Origin: an uncultured Sulfurimonas sp.
GTDB taxonomy: Bacteria; Campylobacterota; Campylobacteria; Campylobacterales; Sulfurimonadaceae
DNA length: 64,000 nucleotides
Direction: 5' to 3'
NCBI RefSeq assembly: GCF_963662755.1
Contig: NZ_OY759725.1
Coordinates: 1,873,781 to 1,937,780, forward strand
Part shown: positions 17,548-27,091 of the stretch, piece after piece
How positions within the stretch are numbered: position 1 is the stretch's first letter
Layout of the letters: each line of letters starts with the position of its first letter
The notes under the pieces: generated by a model
Database searches by the model: none
What the model was told of the DNA's origin: nothing
The model's input: the letters and a program-made list of their open reading frames with translations, nothing else
Program-made: the position numbers and the translations under genes

Positions 17548-18918
17548 TTAATAAGGATTATTAAAAAAATAGTTCTTATCAATTTTTAGAAAACTATTAT
17601 TCTGAATTAAATTATTTATATTGCTAATATTGTTTGCTGTATCTGCTACACCTAAATCTATTAATGGTTGCATATATTCTCTCATACCTGGTAAATCAAT
17701 AAGAATTATCTTACAATCAAAAAGTATTGATTCATAAATAGCTGTAGAATTCACTCCAATTACATAGCTCGCTTGGTTCATAAGAGTATATAAATTTATC
17801 TCATCTTCAATTATCTCTACATTATATTCATTCTTTAATTTTAATAGCAATGGATATTCTACTTTCCATTTTTCAAATTCAATCGGATGAAGTTTATATA
17901 TAATTTTATATTCATCGTTTTGTTTTGCAAAATCATATGCTAAATGAGATAATTTTTTTCCAGAAGTATCTTGAGATAAAAATAGAATATTATTTTTATC
18001 TCTTTTTTCATATTTCTTTATATTTTCATTTAAATATTGATATCCAGTTACTACAATTTGATTTGATTTGAGTGGAATTGGAGTTATATCTTTCCAATAT
18101 TTTCCAAATATCTCTAATCTATCTGGGAAATATTGTATTTCTTTATTATTTGGAAAGCTATATCCTAAATGATATCTATTCATTACCCCATGTTGTAACT
18201 CTATACATTGAACACCTATATCATTGCAGGCCGCTATTAGTGATTCTTTTCCATAAGAACAAGTTAAATACACTTGTTTAACAGATCTTTTTTCAAGCAT
18301 TTTTGCATACAAATCTCTTTTTAACTTAAAGGTGTTCAGTTTTTTTCTTACAATTTCTTCTAGATTTAATTCTATGCTAAAAATTTTCTTAATTTTCTCT
18401 TCGATTCTATAGAGTAGTTTTTTTTCATTTTCTTTAAATTGAACTGGCTTAAACATCTTTTTATACAAATACATAAATGTTACACTTTCAAAATAACTTC
18501 TATTATTTGAAGATTTATGATAATGTTTTCCTAGATAAGGACTATCAACAATTTCATATGAAGTATTATCATTTTCTATATCTTTTATTTTATAATGCGT
18601 ATATATATCTATATAATCGTTATTTACTTGGACTTTTCTTGGACTTTCAATTATTAGTATATCAATATTAGTTTTACGAGAAATCATTCCATTTAAATAA
18701 GTATTCTTTATTTTTTGATAGAGCACTTTTACTTTATTTATCACAGAATTAAACTCTTTTGTATAAGCTATTTGTACTAAATCTAATCCCTCCAATAAAG
18801 TACGATACAGTTCAAATCGTACAAGCTTCCAAAAGTATACATCTTGAATCTTTTGTTCAAAAAGATTACATTCTTCTTCAATTTCAAATATTTTTTCACA
18901 TAATTCTTCTATTGTCAT
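17548..18918 (-). CDS. Putative GT-B glycosyltransferase or polymer-synthesis protein of the surface-glycan locus
   Basis: A 456-residue cytoplasmic protein I cannot place in a named family. The C-terminal half looks like a GT-B donor domain related to CDP-glycerol/capsule transferases: IELQHGVMNRYHLGYSF, IYKLHPIEFEKW, then GVNSTAIYESILFDCKIILI (a conserved E in a bound-nucleotide position). The N-terminal ~100 residues are helical and charged. The start at 18918 is preferred because its ATGA overlaps the flippase stop, with GGAGG upstream; an ATG at 18936 inside the flippase gene is the alternative. AT-rich. Confidence 0.65.
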   Translation of the reverse strand: MTIEELCEKIFEIEEECNLFEQKIQDVYFWKLVRFELYRTLLEGLDLVQIAYTKEFNSVINKVKVLYQKIKNTYLNGMISRKTNIDILIIESPRKVQVNNDYIDIYTHYKIKDIENDNTSYEIVDSPYLGKHYHKSSNNRSYFESVTFMYLYKKMFKPVQFKENEKKLLYRIEEKIKKIFSIELNLEEIVRKKLNTFKLKRDLYAKMLEKRSVKQVYLTCSYGKESLIAACNDIGVQCIELQHGVMNRYHLGYSFPNNKEIQYFPDRLEIFGKYWKDITPIPLKSNQIVVTGYQYLNENIKKYEKRDKNNILFLSQDTSGKKLSHLAYDFAKQNDEYKIIYKLHPIEFEKWKVEYPLLLKLKNEYNVEIIEDEINLYTLMNQASYVIGVNSTAIYESILFDCKIILIDLPGMREYMQPLIDLGVADTANNISNINNLIQNNSFLKIDKNYFFNNPY

Positions 18919-20186
18919 ATTTTCCAAAACCTCCATGGCATTTTATAAACTTTATTTGATAAATACCATACTGCAAAGAAATTTACAATAAATGATATTA
19001 CACTAACCTGTGCTGCCCCTACCGCCCCGTTCATATTAATAAAAATATATAATAATACTACATGTAATAACCCTATACTAAAGGTTATATATGTAAGTAA
19101 ATAATTTTTATTTACATAAAATATATAATTTGTAACCATTAAATACATACCTTGAAAAGCAAAAGCGATAGAAAAGTAAAATACAAAATTAATTGATGCT
19201 ACAAATTTTTTGCCCAAAAAACAAGGAACAAATAGCTCTACTAAGTATGCAAATAAATATGAAAATATTAAAATTCCAATAAAATAAAAATATGTAAACT
19301 TAACCATTTTCTTCTTAGTCTCTATACTTGGATTATTTGCTAATGTTTTATACAAATAGGGACTCCATGATTTATTAAATGCAGTAACTAATACTAATAT
19401 AACTAAGCTTAGTTGATAACCAACAGTGTATAGACCAGTTGCTGAAGCACCTAAAATACTCGTTATTACTATTCTATCTGCTCCTGTTTTCGCCCAACTT
19501 GCTAAGGAATGAGGAATTAAAGGTACTCCAAATTTAAGTGCCTCCTTCATATATTCTTTATTTGGTTTAAATATTAGGTATCCTCTTTTTATAATAAATA
19601 CAAAACTAATAACTGAAAACATAATAGTACCTATAATGGTTGCTAGTAGTTGTCCTTCCCAATTCATCCCAAAACCAACAATCATTGTTATAGAAAGTAA
19701 AGTTACAGTTAAAGTTTGAGATATTTGATATACACTGTAAGGTTTTGGTTTTTGTTCTACCATCCACAAACCTAGATTTATAGTGGTTAAGAACTGTGCA
19801 AATGCTAATATCACGGCAACAACAATCCATTCTATTCCAATATTTAGCTTTTCAACAATCAAAGGGTGCAGCATATATACAAAAAACAACACTATAAAAG
19901 AGGAAATATTTAAAATAATAATGCAGTTCCCAACAAATACTTTTAAATCTTCTTTTTTCATTTTAAAAAAATTTACATTTATAGCTCCATGAATACTAAG
20001 ACCAGTAAAAACAGCTAATATAGAAACAAAAACTGTAAATACAGAAATGATACCATAATCTTCAGGTGTCAAATATCTAGTAAGTACTGGCAACATAAAA
20101 AAAGGAACAGCCTTATTTAATACATCTCCAAGTACATAAAAAAAAGAATTTTTAAAGAGCTTGTTTTGATATACTTTTTTTAACAT
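18915..20186 (-). CDS. Wzx-type oligosaccharide flippase
   Basis: A 423-residue MOP-superfamily protein with about 12 membrane helices, beginning with an amphipathic YQNKLFKNSFFYVLGDVLNK segment and VPFFMLPVLTRYLTPEDYG, which is typical of Wzx/RfbX flippases. It moves undecaprenyl-PP-linked repeat units across the inner membrane. It sits between pseI and a glycosyltransferase-like gene with which it overlaps by 4 bases. With the polymerase-like gene downstream it indicates a Wzx/Wzy-dependent pathway. Confidence 0.88.
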   Translation of the reverse strand: MLKKVYQNKLFKNSFFYVLGDVLNKAVPFFMLPVLTRYLTPEDYGIISVFTVFVSILAVFTGLSIHGAINVNFFKMKKEDLKVFVGNCIIILNISSFIVLFFVYMLHPLIVEKLNIGIEWIVVAVILAFAQFLTTINLGLWMVEQKPKPYSVYQISQTLTVTLLSITMIVGFGMNWEGQLLATIIGTIMFSVISFVFIIKRGYLIFKPNKEYMKEALKFGVPLIPHSLASWAKTGADRIVITSILGASATGLYTVGYQLSLVILVLVTAFNKSWSPYLYKTLANNPSIETKKKMVKFTYFYFIGILIFSYLFAYLVELFVPCFLGKKFVASINFVFYFSIAFAFQGMYLMVTNYIFYVNKNYLLTYITFSIGLLHVVLLYIFINMNGAVGAAQVSVISFIVNFFAVWYLSNKVYKMPWRFWKI

Positions 20187-20189
20187 TTT

Positions 20190-21215
20190 TTACTTCTCAA
20201 ACCTATCCCCAAACTCAAAATCCCTCTCAGCTTTTTCACCTAAAACATCCTTCAAATACTTAGGATGCATTCCATATCCCGGTCTTACACTTCGTATATT
20301 TTCTTCGCTAAAAACTTCACCTTTTTTGATATCTTTAGATACATAAAGGCTTCTAGAAAATTGTCTTGATTTTTTCTTTTTCTCTGTCATAGAGTAGTCA
20401 ACTTTACCTATAAGTTTTTCTGTATCTCTTATGGCTTTTATCATATCACTAAATTCTTGTTTATCCATTGAAAAATCAGCATCTGCTCCACCTATAGATT
20501 TATCAAGTATAAAATGCTTTTCTATAACTTTTGCACCAAGTGTCACTGCTGCTATTGGGGCTATGCTTCCTAGTGTATGATCAGAAAATCCACTTATGAC
20601 TTCAAATGTTTGAGCAAGATTTGGTATCGTAGCTAAGTTTGCATCTTCAAGTGGTGCTGGATATGCACTAGTGCATTTTAAAAGAACAATATCATCATTT
20701 CCTACACTTCTACATATATCAACTGCATCTTGTATCTCATCTATGGTAGCTATTCCTATAGAGATGATGATAGGTTTCATTTTTGAGGCTGTGTATCTTA
20801 TGAGTTCATAGTCTGTTATTTCAAATGAAGCTATTTTATAAGTACTTGGATTAAACTGCTCCAAAAAATCAACTGCTGTTTTATCAAATGGAGAGGAAAA
20901 TATATCTATGTCTATACTTCTTGCATAGTCAAATAATTCTTTGTGCCATTCCCAAGGAAGATGAGCTTCTTTATATAGATCATAAAGTTTTCTATCATCC
21001 CAAAGAGTTCCACCTTTAATAATAAAGTCTTCATTATCAGAGTCTAAGGTTAAGGTATCCGCTGTATATGTTTGAAGTTTTATTGCATTTGCCCCAATTT
21101 TTTTTGCTGCTTTTATTGAATCTTTTGCAATTTCAATTTTACCACCATGATTAGCACTTAACTCAGCAATAATAAAAACACCATCTTTTTCTAAATCAAA
21201 TTTACCTATTTTCAT
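20190..21215 (-). CDS. pseI: Pseudaminic acid synthase
   Basis: Condenses 2,4-diacetamido-2,4,6-trideoxy-L-altrose with phosphoenolpyruvate to give pseudaminic acid. A NeuB-type TIM barrel (IIAELSANHGG; NAIKLQTYTADT; KIASFEITDYELI; ISGFSDHTLG; EKHFILD) is followed by a C-terminal SAF antifreeze-like domain (SRSLYVSKDIKKGE; SVRPGYGMHP). At 341 residues it has the usual family length. ATG at 21215 overlaps the end of the PseG-PseH gene by 14 bases. Confidence 0.95.
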   Translation of the reverse strand: MKIGKFDLEKDGVFIIAELSANHGGKIEIAKDSIKAAKKIGANAIKLQTYTADTLTLDSDNEDFIIKGGTLWDDRKLYDLYKEAHLPWEWHKELFDYARSIDIDIFSSPFDKTAVDFLEQFNPSTYKIASFEITDYELIRYTASKMKPIIISIGIATIDEIQDAVDICRSVGNDDIVLLKCTSAYPAPLEDANLATIPNLAQTFEVISGFSDHTLGSIAPIAAVTLGAKVIEKHFILDKSIGGADADFSMDKQEFSDMIKAIRDTEKLIGKVDYSMTEKKKKSRQFSRSLYVSKDIKKGEVFSEENIRSVRPGYGMHPKYLKDVLGEKAERDFEFGDRFEK

Positions 21216-22611
21216 ATTTTAACTCCAAACAAATTACTTCTTTATCATTTATTTTTTTTGTATTAAAAGACTTAAAGTTAAACTTTTTGTAAAATTCATA
21301 AGCTTTTTTATTTTCAGCAAAAACTTCTGCATATATTTTTTTAACTTTTAATTCTTCAAATGCATATTTTAAAATATTTTCTAATAATATTTTGCCTACA
21401 CCTTTGCTTTTAGGATTTGCGTATATTCCCATATTTGCAGAGTCCTTTTTAATATTTACAAAATCTATAACACCTATATTTTCATTATTTTTTTTTACTA
21501 AAAAATATTTTTTATCTTTTGATTTTTCTAAAGATTCTATATATTTTAAATGTGATTCTAAAGAAATAATATCTTGATTATACATCCATTCACGAATTAT
21601 TGGATTATTTCTCCATTCTAATATCATCTTTTTTTCTTCAAATTTTAAATCAATAAAATTTATTAATTTGCATTTATAAAGAAAGTTATTTTTTAATATT
21701 TTATACAAAACCTTTTCATCATAAGAAGGTATTACAGGATATTTTTTATCTAAAAGATATTTATAGATATCTATTTGATTTTCAGCTGTTTTAATAGCTA
21801 TCATTGGTAAACCTAAATAATAAACTTCATTTACAGTTACACTTGGAGTTACTATTGCAAAATTACTTTTAGTCATTAGCTTAGCTATTTTATTTGAGTT
21901 TATATGTAGTTTTATCCATAGTTTATTTTTACAGTATTTTTGTAGTTCTTTTAGGTTTTGGTTTGCTGTTGTTGTTACTAGATTTACTTTTATGTTTTTG
22001 AACTTTTTAAGTACTTTTAGGATTTTGATATTTATATTACTATGATCTGCTCCTCCCATTGCTAGGAATATAGTTGTTGGTGAATAGTTGCTAGTGGATA
22101 GGAATCTCTTTTTATGCAGTTTTTTCTTCTCTTTTATAAATTCATCTCTTAGAAGTGTGTATTTGCTCCCACATTTAAGTTTACAGTTTTTAGGAACTAA
22201 TCCTTTATATCTTTTTTTATCTGCACTTATGTTGTGATTTAAAAGTATATCGCAGTGGTGTTTTTCATAGGTATCATCAAAGCTAAGTATTTTTAGATTT
22301 TTATTTTTAATTTTTAATTTTTTTTCAAATTTATAATCAATACCATAATGATCCATAACTATCATGTTTATTTTTTGTTTTTTTATTAGTTTATTTAATT
22401 CTTTTATATCATTTGATTGTAATACTATAAGGCCATATCCTGCTTTTATAATCTTATAATTTATATTGCCTTTTAGCTCTTGTGTAGCAAAGATGATATG
22501 ATCACCTTTTTTTGCATATTTTTGAGCAAGAACTAAATCCCTCATGATATGGCCTGTGCCAATACTTGAAGATGAATCAGCTCTAAAGAGGATGTTTTTT
22601 GTTTTATTCAT
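21202..22611 (-). CDS. pseG/pseH: PseG-PseH fusion: UDP-sugar hydrolase plus aminosugar N-acetyltransferase
   Basis: Two consecutive pseudaminate-pathway enzymes in one 469-residue protein. Residues ~1-310 form a GT-B-like PseG hydrolase (RADSSSSIGTGHIMRDLVLA; MDHYGIDY; LAMGGADHSN), which removes UDP from UDP-2,4-diacetamido-trideoxy-altrose. Residues ~320-469 form a GNAT PseH acetyltransferase (LEWRNNPIIREWMYN; GVGKILLENIL), which acts just before PseG. The frame is continuous with no internal ribosome site seen, so the fusion appears genuine. In the species I know best the two are separate, or PseG is joined to PseF instead. Confidence 0.9.
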   Translation of the reverse strand: MNKTKNILFRADSSSSIGTGHIMRDLVLAQKYAKKGDHIIFATQELKGNINYKIIKAGYGLIVLQSNDIKELNKLIKKQKINMIVMDHYGIDYKFEKKLKIKNKNLKILSFDDTYEKHHCDILLNHNISADKKRYKGLVPKNCKLKCGSKYTLLRDEFIKEKKKLHKKRFLSTSNYSPTTIFLAMGGADHSNINIKILKVLKKFKNIKVNLVTTTANQNLKELQKYCKNKLWIKLHINSNKIAKLMTKSNFAIVTPSVTVNEVYYLGLPMIAIKTAENQIDIYKYLLDKKYPVIPSYDEKVLYKILKNNFLYKCKLINFIDLKFEEKKMILEWRNNPIIREWMYNQDIISLESHLKYIESLEKSKDKKYFLVKKNNENIGVIDFVNIKKDSANMGIYANPKSKGVGKILLENILKYAFEELKVKKIYAEVFAENKKAYEFYKKFNFKSFNTKKINDKEVICLELKYENR

Positions 22612-22612
22612 T

Positions 22613-23419
22613 TTAGCTTCCTATCTTTTTCAAGGTTATATCTGATAAAATTAGTTTCATCTGCTTTATTGCTGCTTCATTTAACTTTTTTATTCTTTCT
22701 TCTGTAGATAAACCCTCATTTATAAAATGAGCATCTAGAGATTCTAGATTTGCTAAGCATACTAATTGATACACATCTGCATAGTCTCGTATATTTCCTT
22801 TGAGATTTGGATTTGATTTACTCCACTGTTTTGCAGTTGTTCCAAATGATGCTACATTTAAAATATCTGCTTCACTTGCATATAGATAATTTATTTGAGA
22901 AGAATTTAGTTGTTTTGGAATTAGATTTTCTTTTATAGCGTCTGTATGAATTCGGTAATTAATCTTTGTTAGATTTCTTTTTATATCCCAACCTAACTGT
23001 TTTTCCTCTTCCTCTTTTAATCTTTGAAACTCTTTTATCAAATATAATTCAAAAACAGGATTGATAGCTGACGCAAACTCAAACGCTATATCCTTATGAG
23101 CATAAGTACCACCATAACGACCAGATTTTACCACAATACCAATTGCATTTGTTTTTTCAATCCACTTTCCAGGACTCAATACAAAAGATGCTAAACCTGC
23201 TGACATTTTAAAGTGGTCAAATTCGACCACTTTAAAATCCTCATTGTGTATTTGTTCCCATGTACCAATAAATTCTAATGTTCCTCTATTTCTTATCCAG
23301 TTTTTTATAATATCAGCTGCCCTTGCATCACCATCTTTTGAGTTTGCTATATCTGTAAGGGAAATATAGTTATCTTTAACTACAGTTATTTGAGTGTCCA
23401 ATACTTTTATCTTAGCCAT
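22613..23419 (-). CDS. KilA-N domain protein
   Basis: A 268-residue protein with a KilA-N DNA-binding domain in the first ~130 residues (NYISLTDIANSKDGDARAA; IIKNWIRNRGTLEFIGTWE; SPGKWIEKTNAIGI; GRYGGTYAHKDIAFEFASAI). The C-terminal part holds QINYLYASEADILNVASFG and coiled-coil-like helices. KilA-N proteins are common in phages and mobile elements as antirepressor-like factors; a role in sugar biosynthesis is not expected. It begins within the end of a 37-residue ORF and stops 1 base before the PseG-PseH start, so it is transcribed with the operon. Confidence 0.85.
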   Translation of the reverse strand: MAKIKVLDTQITVVKDNYISLTDIANSKDGDARAADIIKNWIRNRGTLEFIGTWEQIHNEDFKVVEFDHFKMSAGLASFVLSPGKWIEKTNAIGIVVKSGRYGGTYAHKDIAFEFASAINPVFELYLIKEFQRLKEEEEKQLGWDIKRNLTKINYRIHTDAIKENLIPKQLNSSQINYLYASEADILNVASFGTTAKQWSKSNPNLKGNIRDYADVYQLVCLANLESLDAHFINEGLSTEERIKKLNEAAIKQMKLILSDITLKKIGS

Positions 23420-23520
23420 TTAAGTTCCCTTGCAATATCTTTATAAATAACAACTAATTGGTTATTAACTTTTATAAGTTTATTTTCTAAAGATTCAAGC
23501 TTTATAATATTTTGAGTCAT
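23407..23520 (-). CDS. 37-residue ORF resembling an ORF6N N-terminus
   Basis: A short frame, MTQNIIKLESLENKLIKVNN..., beginning 2 bases after the amidase stop with GGAG about 12 bases upstream. Its pattern (charged start, LIKVNNQLVVIYKDIAREL) resembles the first strand-helix of ORF6N domains, which often pair with KilA-N proteins. It overlaps the KilA-N gene start by 13 bases in another frame. It may be a coupling peptide, a remnant of a longer ORF6N protein, or chance. Confidence 0.4.
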   Translation of the reverse strand: MTQNIIKLESLENKLIKVNNQLVVIYKDIARELKWLR

Positions 23521-23522
23521 TA

Positions 23523-24350
23523 TTAAATTTCTCCACTCTTTTTCAAAGCTTCATACATAAACTCAGCTCTTTTCCAATCTTCAGGTGTATCGATATCTTG
23601 AACCGTATTAAATATTTTTTTAAACTCTTTTGTATAAGACAAATCAATATTAAATACTTTTATTTCATTATTTTGATTTTTACAACTAAGTTTTTCACCA
23701 TTAGCATTATAAATATTGGAGCTTTCAATATACTCCAAATTATTAGCATCTTTTCCTGTTCTATTGACACCTATTATAAATTGCTGATTTTCAATAGCTC
23801 TTGCTTTTAGTAAAGTATTCCAATGGTCTATTCTTTTTACTGGCCAATTTGCAATATTTAAAATGCAATCAGTTTCTTTGAGTGTATAGTATTGATAAAG
23901 ACTAGAAAATCTTAAATCATAACATATACTAAGTCCAAACTTTACTCCATTATATTCTACAATCTGTGGATTTTGACCTGCATTAAAATATTTATCTTCA
24001 TTTGCAAAAGTAAAAGGATGTATTTTTTTATAGTTTCCTAGTATTTTCCCTTCTTTACTTAGAAAATATAATCTATTAGAAGCTTTATCTTCTTCTTTTA
24101 TAATTACTCCAAAAACAATTGCTATTTTATTTTCTATTGCTAATTTTTGAAATGATTTTATAGTAAATGAGTCAGGTTCTATTTCACTAACTACTTTTAT
24201 ATTCATAGTAAAAGCAGTTAATGTCATTTCTGGGAAAATTATAAGTTCTGCATTTTTTTTAGATGCTTCTTCAACAAATTTTTGACAATTACTCAAATTA
24301 TCTTTTTTGTCCTCCCAAATTTGTTCTAGTGAAACTGTTGCAATTATCAT
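23523..24350 (-). CDS. Nitrilase-superfamily carbon-nitrogen hydrolase
   Basis: A 275-residue amidase-type enzyme with the full Glu-Lys-Cys triad: IIFPEMTLTAF, NYKKIHPF and FGLSICYDLRF. It probably hydrolyses an amide or N-acyl bond of a small molecule, possibly a sugar N-substituent, given its place in the nonulosonate genes. The start at 24350, one base after the aminotransferase stop, is preferred; it gives MIIATVSLEQIWEDKKDN, the usual family opening. An upstream start at 24389 would overlap the aminotransferase by 38 bases. Substrate unknown. Confidence 0.85.
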   Translation of the reverse strand: MIIATVSLEQIWEDKKDNLSNCQKFVEEASKKNAELIIFPEMTLTAFTMNIKVVSEIEPDSFTIKSFQKLAIENKIAIVFGVIIKEEDKASNRLYFLSKEGKILGNYKKIHPFTFANEDKYFNAGQNPQIVEYNGVKFGLSICYDLRFSSLYQYYTLKETDCILNIANWPVKRIDHWNTLLKARAIENQQFIIGVNRTGKDANNLEYIESSNIYNANGEKLSCKNQNNEIKVFNIDLSYTKEFKKIFNTVQDIDTPEDWKRAEFMYEALKKSGEI

Positions 24351-24351
24351 A

Positions 24352-25659
24352 CTAGTTATACTTTCTAAATACAGCTTTGACTGAATCACCTATGAGTAAT
24401 TTTTTGACATCATTATTATGTATAGCATTTGCTAAAAGTTTAAGTGATTTATCAAAAGCTTCTACAGTTTGATTTATTTCATTATCGCCATGTGAGTATG
24501 ATGGAATAATTCCTTGAGCTAATACACCGTGCTTTATCATCTCTTGTTGGAATAATGTTCGTAATATATTATCTTCAAAATAAAAATATGGCCTACAATC
24601 AACACCCATCATGCTTGTATATTTAGATAGCTCATACTTTTTAACCAAACTATTATATTCCCCTTTTATCCTTTTACCTACGCTCCATATATACTTAGTA
24701 ACTTCATAATCATTGTTATTTAATATCTCTATAGATTTTTGTGCAGCTCGTAGATGATGTGTCTCACCACCATATGTAGTTGAAAGTAAAAAAACTCTCT
24801 CTTTATCATGTTCTAGTCCACCAAGCTGCATAATCTCTTTTTTACCTACTAAAGCAGAAATAGAATATCCATTTGCCATAGCTTTTCCAAAAGTTGATAA
24901 ATCAGGTGTCACTCCATACAAATATTGAGCACCTTTTGGATGAAATCTAAAACCACTTACTACTTCATCAAAAATCAATACTATGTTTTCTTTTTTACAA
25001 ATATCTTTTACAGATTGCAAATATCCTTTATTTGGTTCCTCTGTTGCTGCTGGTTCTATAATAACACAAGCAATTCCATTATCTCTATTTTCTTCAATAG
25101 TATTTTCTAAACTTGATATATTATTGTACTTAAAGTTTTTAGTCTTTGATTTTGTATCTTCTATTACCCCGCTACTTATATCAGTATCTCCAATAAACCA
25201 ATCATCTATAGAAAAAAATGGCTGATCGACACATCTAAGTACAATATCTTTTCCAGTAATTGCGCGAGCAAGTTTAACAGCAGATGTTGTTGCATTTGAT
25301 CCGTTCTTAGCAAACTTAACCATTTCAGCCGATGGTATTTGTTCTTTTATCAATTCAGCAACTTCTGCTTCAATAAATGATGGTCTTATAAAATTACAAC
25401 CATTATCTAATTCTGTCTTTATAACATCTATTATAGGTTGATACGCATGCCCAAGTAATACTGAAGTAAGTCCCATACCCCAATCTACAAATTCATTACC
25501 ATCAACATCCCAAATCCTAGCTCCTTTTCCTTTTACAATTGAATGAGGACTCAACTTTGGAAATTGATCATCACCTTTACTATATGTATGAGCACCACCT
25601 GGTATTATTGAAGCAGCTTTTTTTCTTAATTCATTTGATTTTGTAAATTTAGATATCAT
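24352..25659 (-). CDS. Class III aminotransferase, glutamate-1-semialdehyde aminomutase-like
   Basis: A 435-residue PLP enzyme of the HemL-like branch. Visible motifs: GGAHTYSKGDDQFP; FAKNGSNATTSAVKLARAIT; LIFDEVVSGFRF (the PLP-contacting Asp); and LSTFGKAMANG, with the Schiff-base lysine. It is unlikely to be the housekeeping heme enzyme because it is embedded in a sugar operon next to an SpsF-type cytidylyltransferase and an aldo/keto reductase, a set recurrent in nonulosonic-acid loci. The likely substrate is a modified sugar or acyl side chain (inference). Confidence 0.85.
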   Translation of the reverse strand: MISKFTKSNELRKKAASIIPGGAHTYSKGDDQFPKLSPHSIVKGKGARIWDVDGNEFVDWGMGLTSVLLGHAYQPIIDVIKTELDNGCNFIRPSFIEAEVAELIKEQIPSAEMVKFAKNGSNATTSAVKLARAITGKDIVLRCVDQPFFSIDDWFIGDTDISSGVIEDTKSKTKNFKYNNISSLENTIEENRDNGIACVIIEPAATEEPNKGYLQSVKDICKKENIVLIFDEVVSGFRFHPKGAQYLYGVTPDLSTFGKAMANGYSISALVGKKEIMQLGGLEHDKERVFLLSTTYGGETHHLRAAQKSIEILNNNDYEVTKYIWSVGKRIKGEYNSLVKKYELSKYTSMMGVDCRPYFYFEDNILRTLFQQEMIKHGVLAQGIIPSYSHGDNEINQTVEAFDKSLKLLANAIHNNDVKKLLIGDSVKAVFRKYN

Positions 25660-25663
25660 AATA

Positions 25664-27091
25664 CTAGTCCTTTAATTTAAATAATGCAGAAAATGTCCAA
25701 TTATAATCATCAGACTCTATTTCTGTGTCAATACAATTTGAATTACTTAAAAGGTAGTCTTTTAATTTTCTATTATCAAATTTTCTAAAATCGATTAATT
25801 GAAAATCAGAAAGTTCTTTTAAATAGTATTTTAGATTTCTTTTAAATACATAAAAATTTTGATTATGTGCATTTATAGAATTTTTATTTTGATTTGATAA
25901 AAAATCATAAATATAAATATATCCACCTTTTTTTAAATGTTTTTTTGTATTATGAACTAAAGTTTTAAACTCTTCATTTGTTATCATGTATGTGAAAAAA
26001 CCATAAATAATTAAATCATAATTTGATAAAAGTTCAAAATGGTCACCTAGATTTACCACTTTACCATTAATATTTTGGTCTCTATCTTGTAGTAATTTCA
26101 ATTTATCAATTGATTTTTTAGAACCATCATAACCGTCTATACGATGGGTATAATGACTTAATAAATTTATATGATTGCCATGCCCAACCCCAAACTCTGC
26201 TAAATCAAATTGTTTGAGTCTTTCTTTAGGTATCAAATTCAAAAGATACTCTGTAAAGCAATTGTGACTTGTATCTTTATTCCTCTCAAACCATTTATCT
26301 GAATCTTCTTCTATGTATTTTTCACCCTGTATTCTATCTTCCTTTAATGATTTTATATATCCTTCGTTTCTGTCTATTGACTTGTTAAGTTTCAAAAGAT
26401 ATGCATTTTTTTCTAAAAAATTTATTGTATCTTGAAATGAAAAATATGTAGAGTTAAAATGCTCATATACCTTAGTTATCAAAGTAAAATCACTTTCTTC
26501 ATCTACTGTTAGTCGCCATTTTGGATATATAGGTATTTTATCTAAGTTTTTAATTGTTAATTCACTATGGTTTCTTATATATGGTGTCACATGTTCTAAT
26601 TCTGATTGTTTTGTAGCATTTTTATATGCTAACTTTAATGACTTGTAATTAAAAACTTCTACATCTAATCCATCAGGATACACTGGATTAATACAATTAG
26701 CTAAATAATCACATTTATTGTTTATAAAAGCTTCTATAGATTCATCAATTATACTTGAATCATGCAAAGGGCAATCCCCTGTAAGTCTTACTATAATATC
26801 ATCATCTTTAAGTTCAATATTAACCAAAGAATCATAAAAACGCTTTAACACATTATTTTTATCACCTCTAAAAATATTAAATCCATTATATTCTACAACT
26901 TTTGATAATTCATCATCACTTGTTTCTTCACTTGTAAGTAAAATTAATTTATCAATATATTTTGATTTATTTGTTCTTTCAAGTTGATGTATTATCATTG
27001 GTTTATTTAATATATCTCTTAATACTTTTCTAGGTAATCTAGTAGAGTCTGTTCTAGCTTGTAATAAGGCTATAATTTTATTTTTCATCAT
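25664..27091 (-). CDS. SpsF-type cytidylyltransferase fused to a SAM methyltransferase
   Basis: A 475-residue two-domain protein. Residues ~1-245 form an SpsF/NeuA-like cytidylyltransferase (ALLQARTDSTRLPRKVL; VRLTGDCPLHD; DVEVFNYKSLKLAY), expected to make a CMP-sugar from a nonulosonic acid. Residues ~260-475 form a class I methyltransferase-like domain (LAEFGVGHGNHINLL as motif I; a hydrophobic YIYIYDFLS strand). It is the only CMP-sugar synthetase in the locus, as no canonical PseF (opening ...PARGGSKRIPRKN) is present. Start ATGATG immediately follows the upstream stop. Confidence 0.85.
   Translation of the reverse strand: MMKNKIIALLQARTDSTRLPRKVLRDILNKPMIIHQLERTNKSKYIDKLILLTSEETSDDELSKVVEYNGFNIFRGDKNNVLKRFYDSLVNIELKDDDIIVRLTGDCPLHDSSIIDESIEAFINNKCDYLANCINPVYPDGLDVEVFNYKSLKLAYKNATKQSELEHVTPYIRNHSELTIKNLDKIPIYPKWRLTVDEESDFTLITKVYEHFNSTYFSFQDTINFLEKNAYLLKLNKSIDRNEGYIKSLKEDRIQGEKYIEEDSDKWFERNKDTSHNCFTEYLLNLIPKERLKQFDLAEFGVGHGNHINLLSHYTHRIDGYDGSKKSIDKLKLLQDRDQNINGKVVNLGDHFELLSNYDLIIYGFFTYMITNEEFKTLVHNTKKHLKKGGYIYIYDFLSNQNKNSINAHNQNFYVFKRNLKYYLKELSDFQLIDFRKFDNRKLKDYLLSNSNCIDTEIESDDYNWTFSALFKLKD

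Noticed and set aside
24351..24389. Longer N-terminus for the nitrilase-family gene
   Set aside because: It overlaps the aminotransferase gene by 38 bases and adds residues without family similarity; the ATG after the upstream stop fits the family start.
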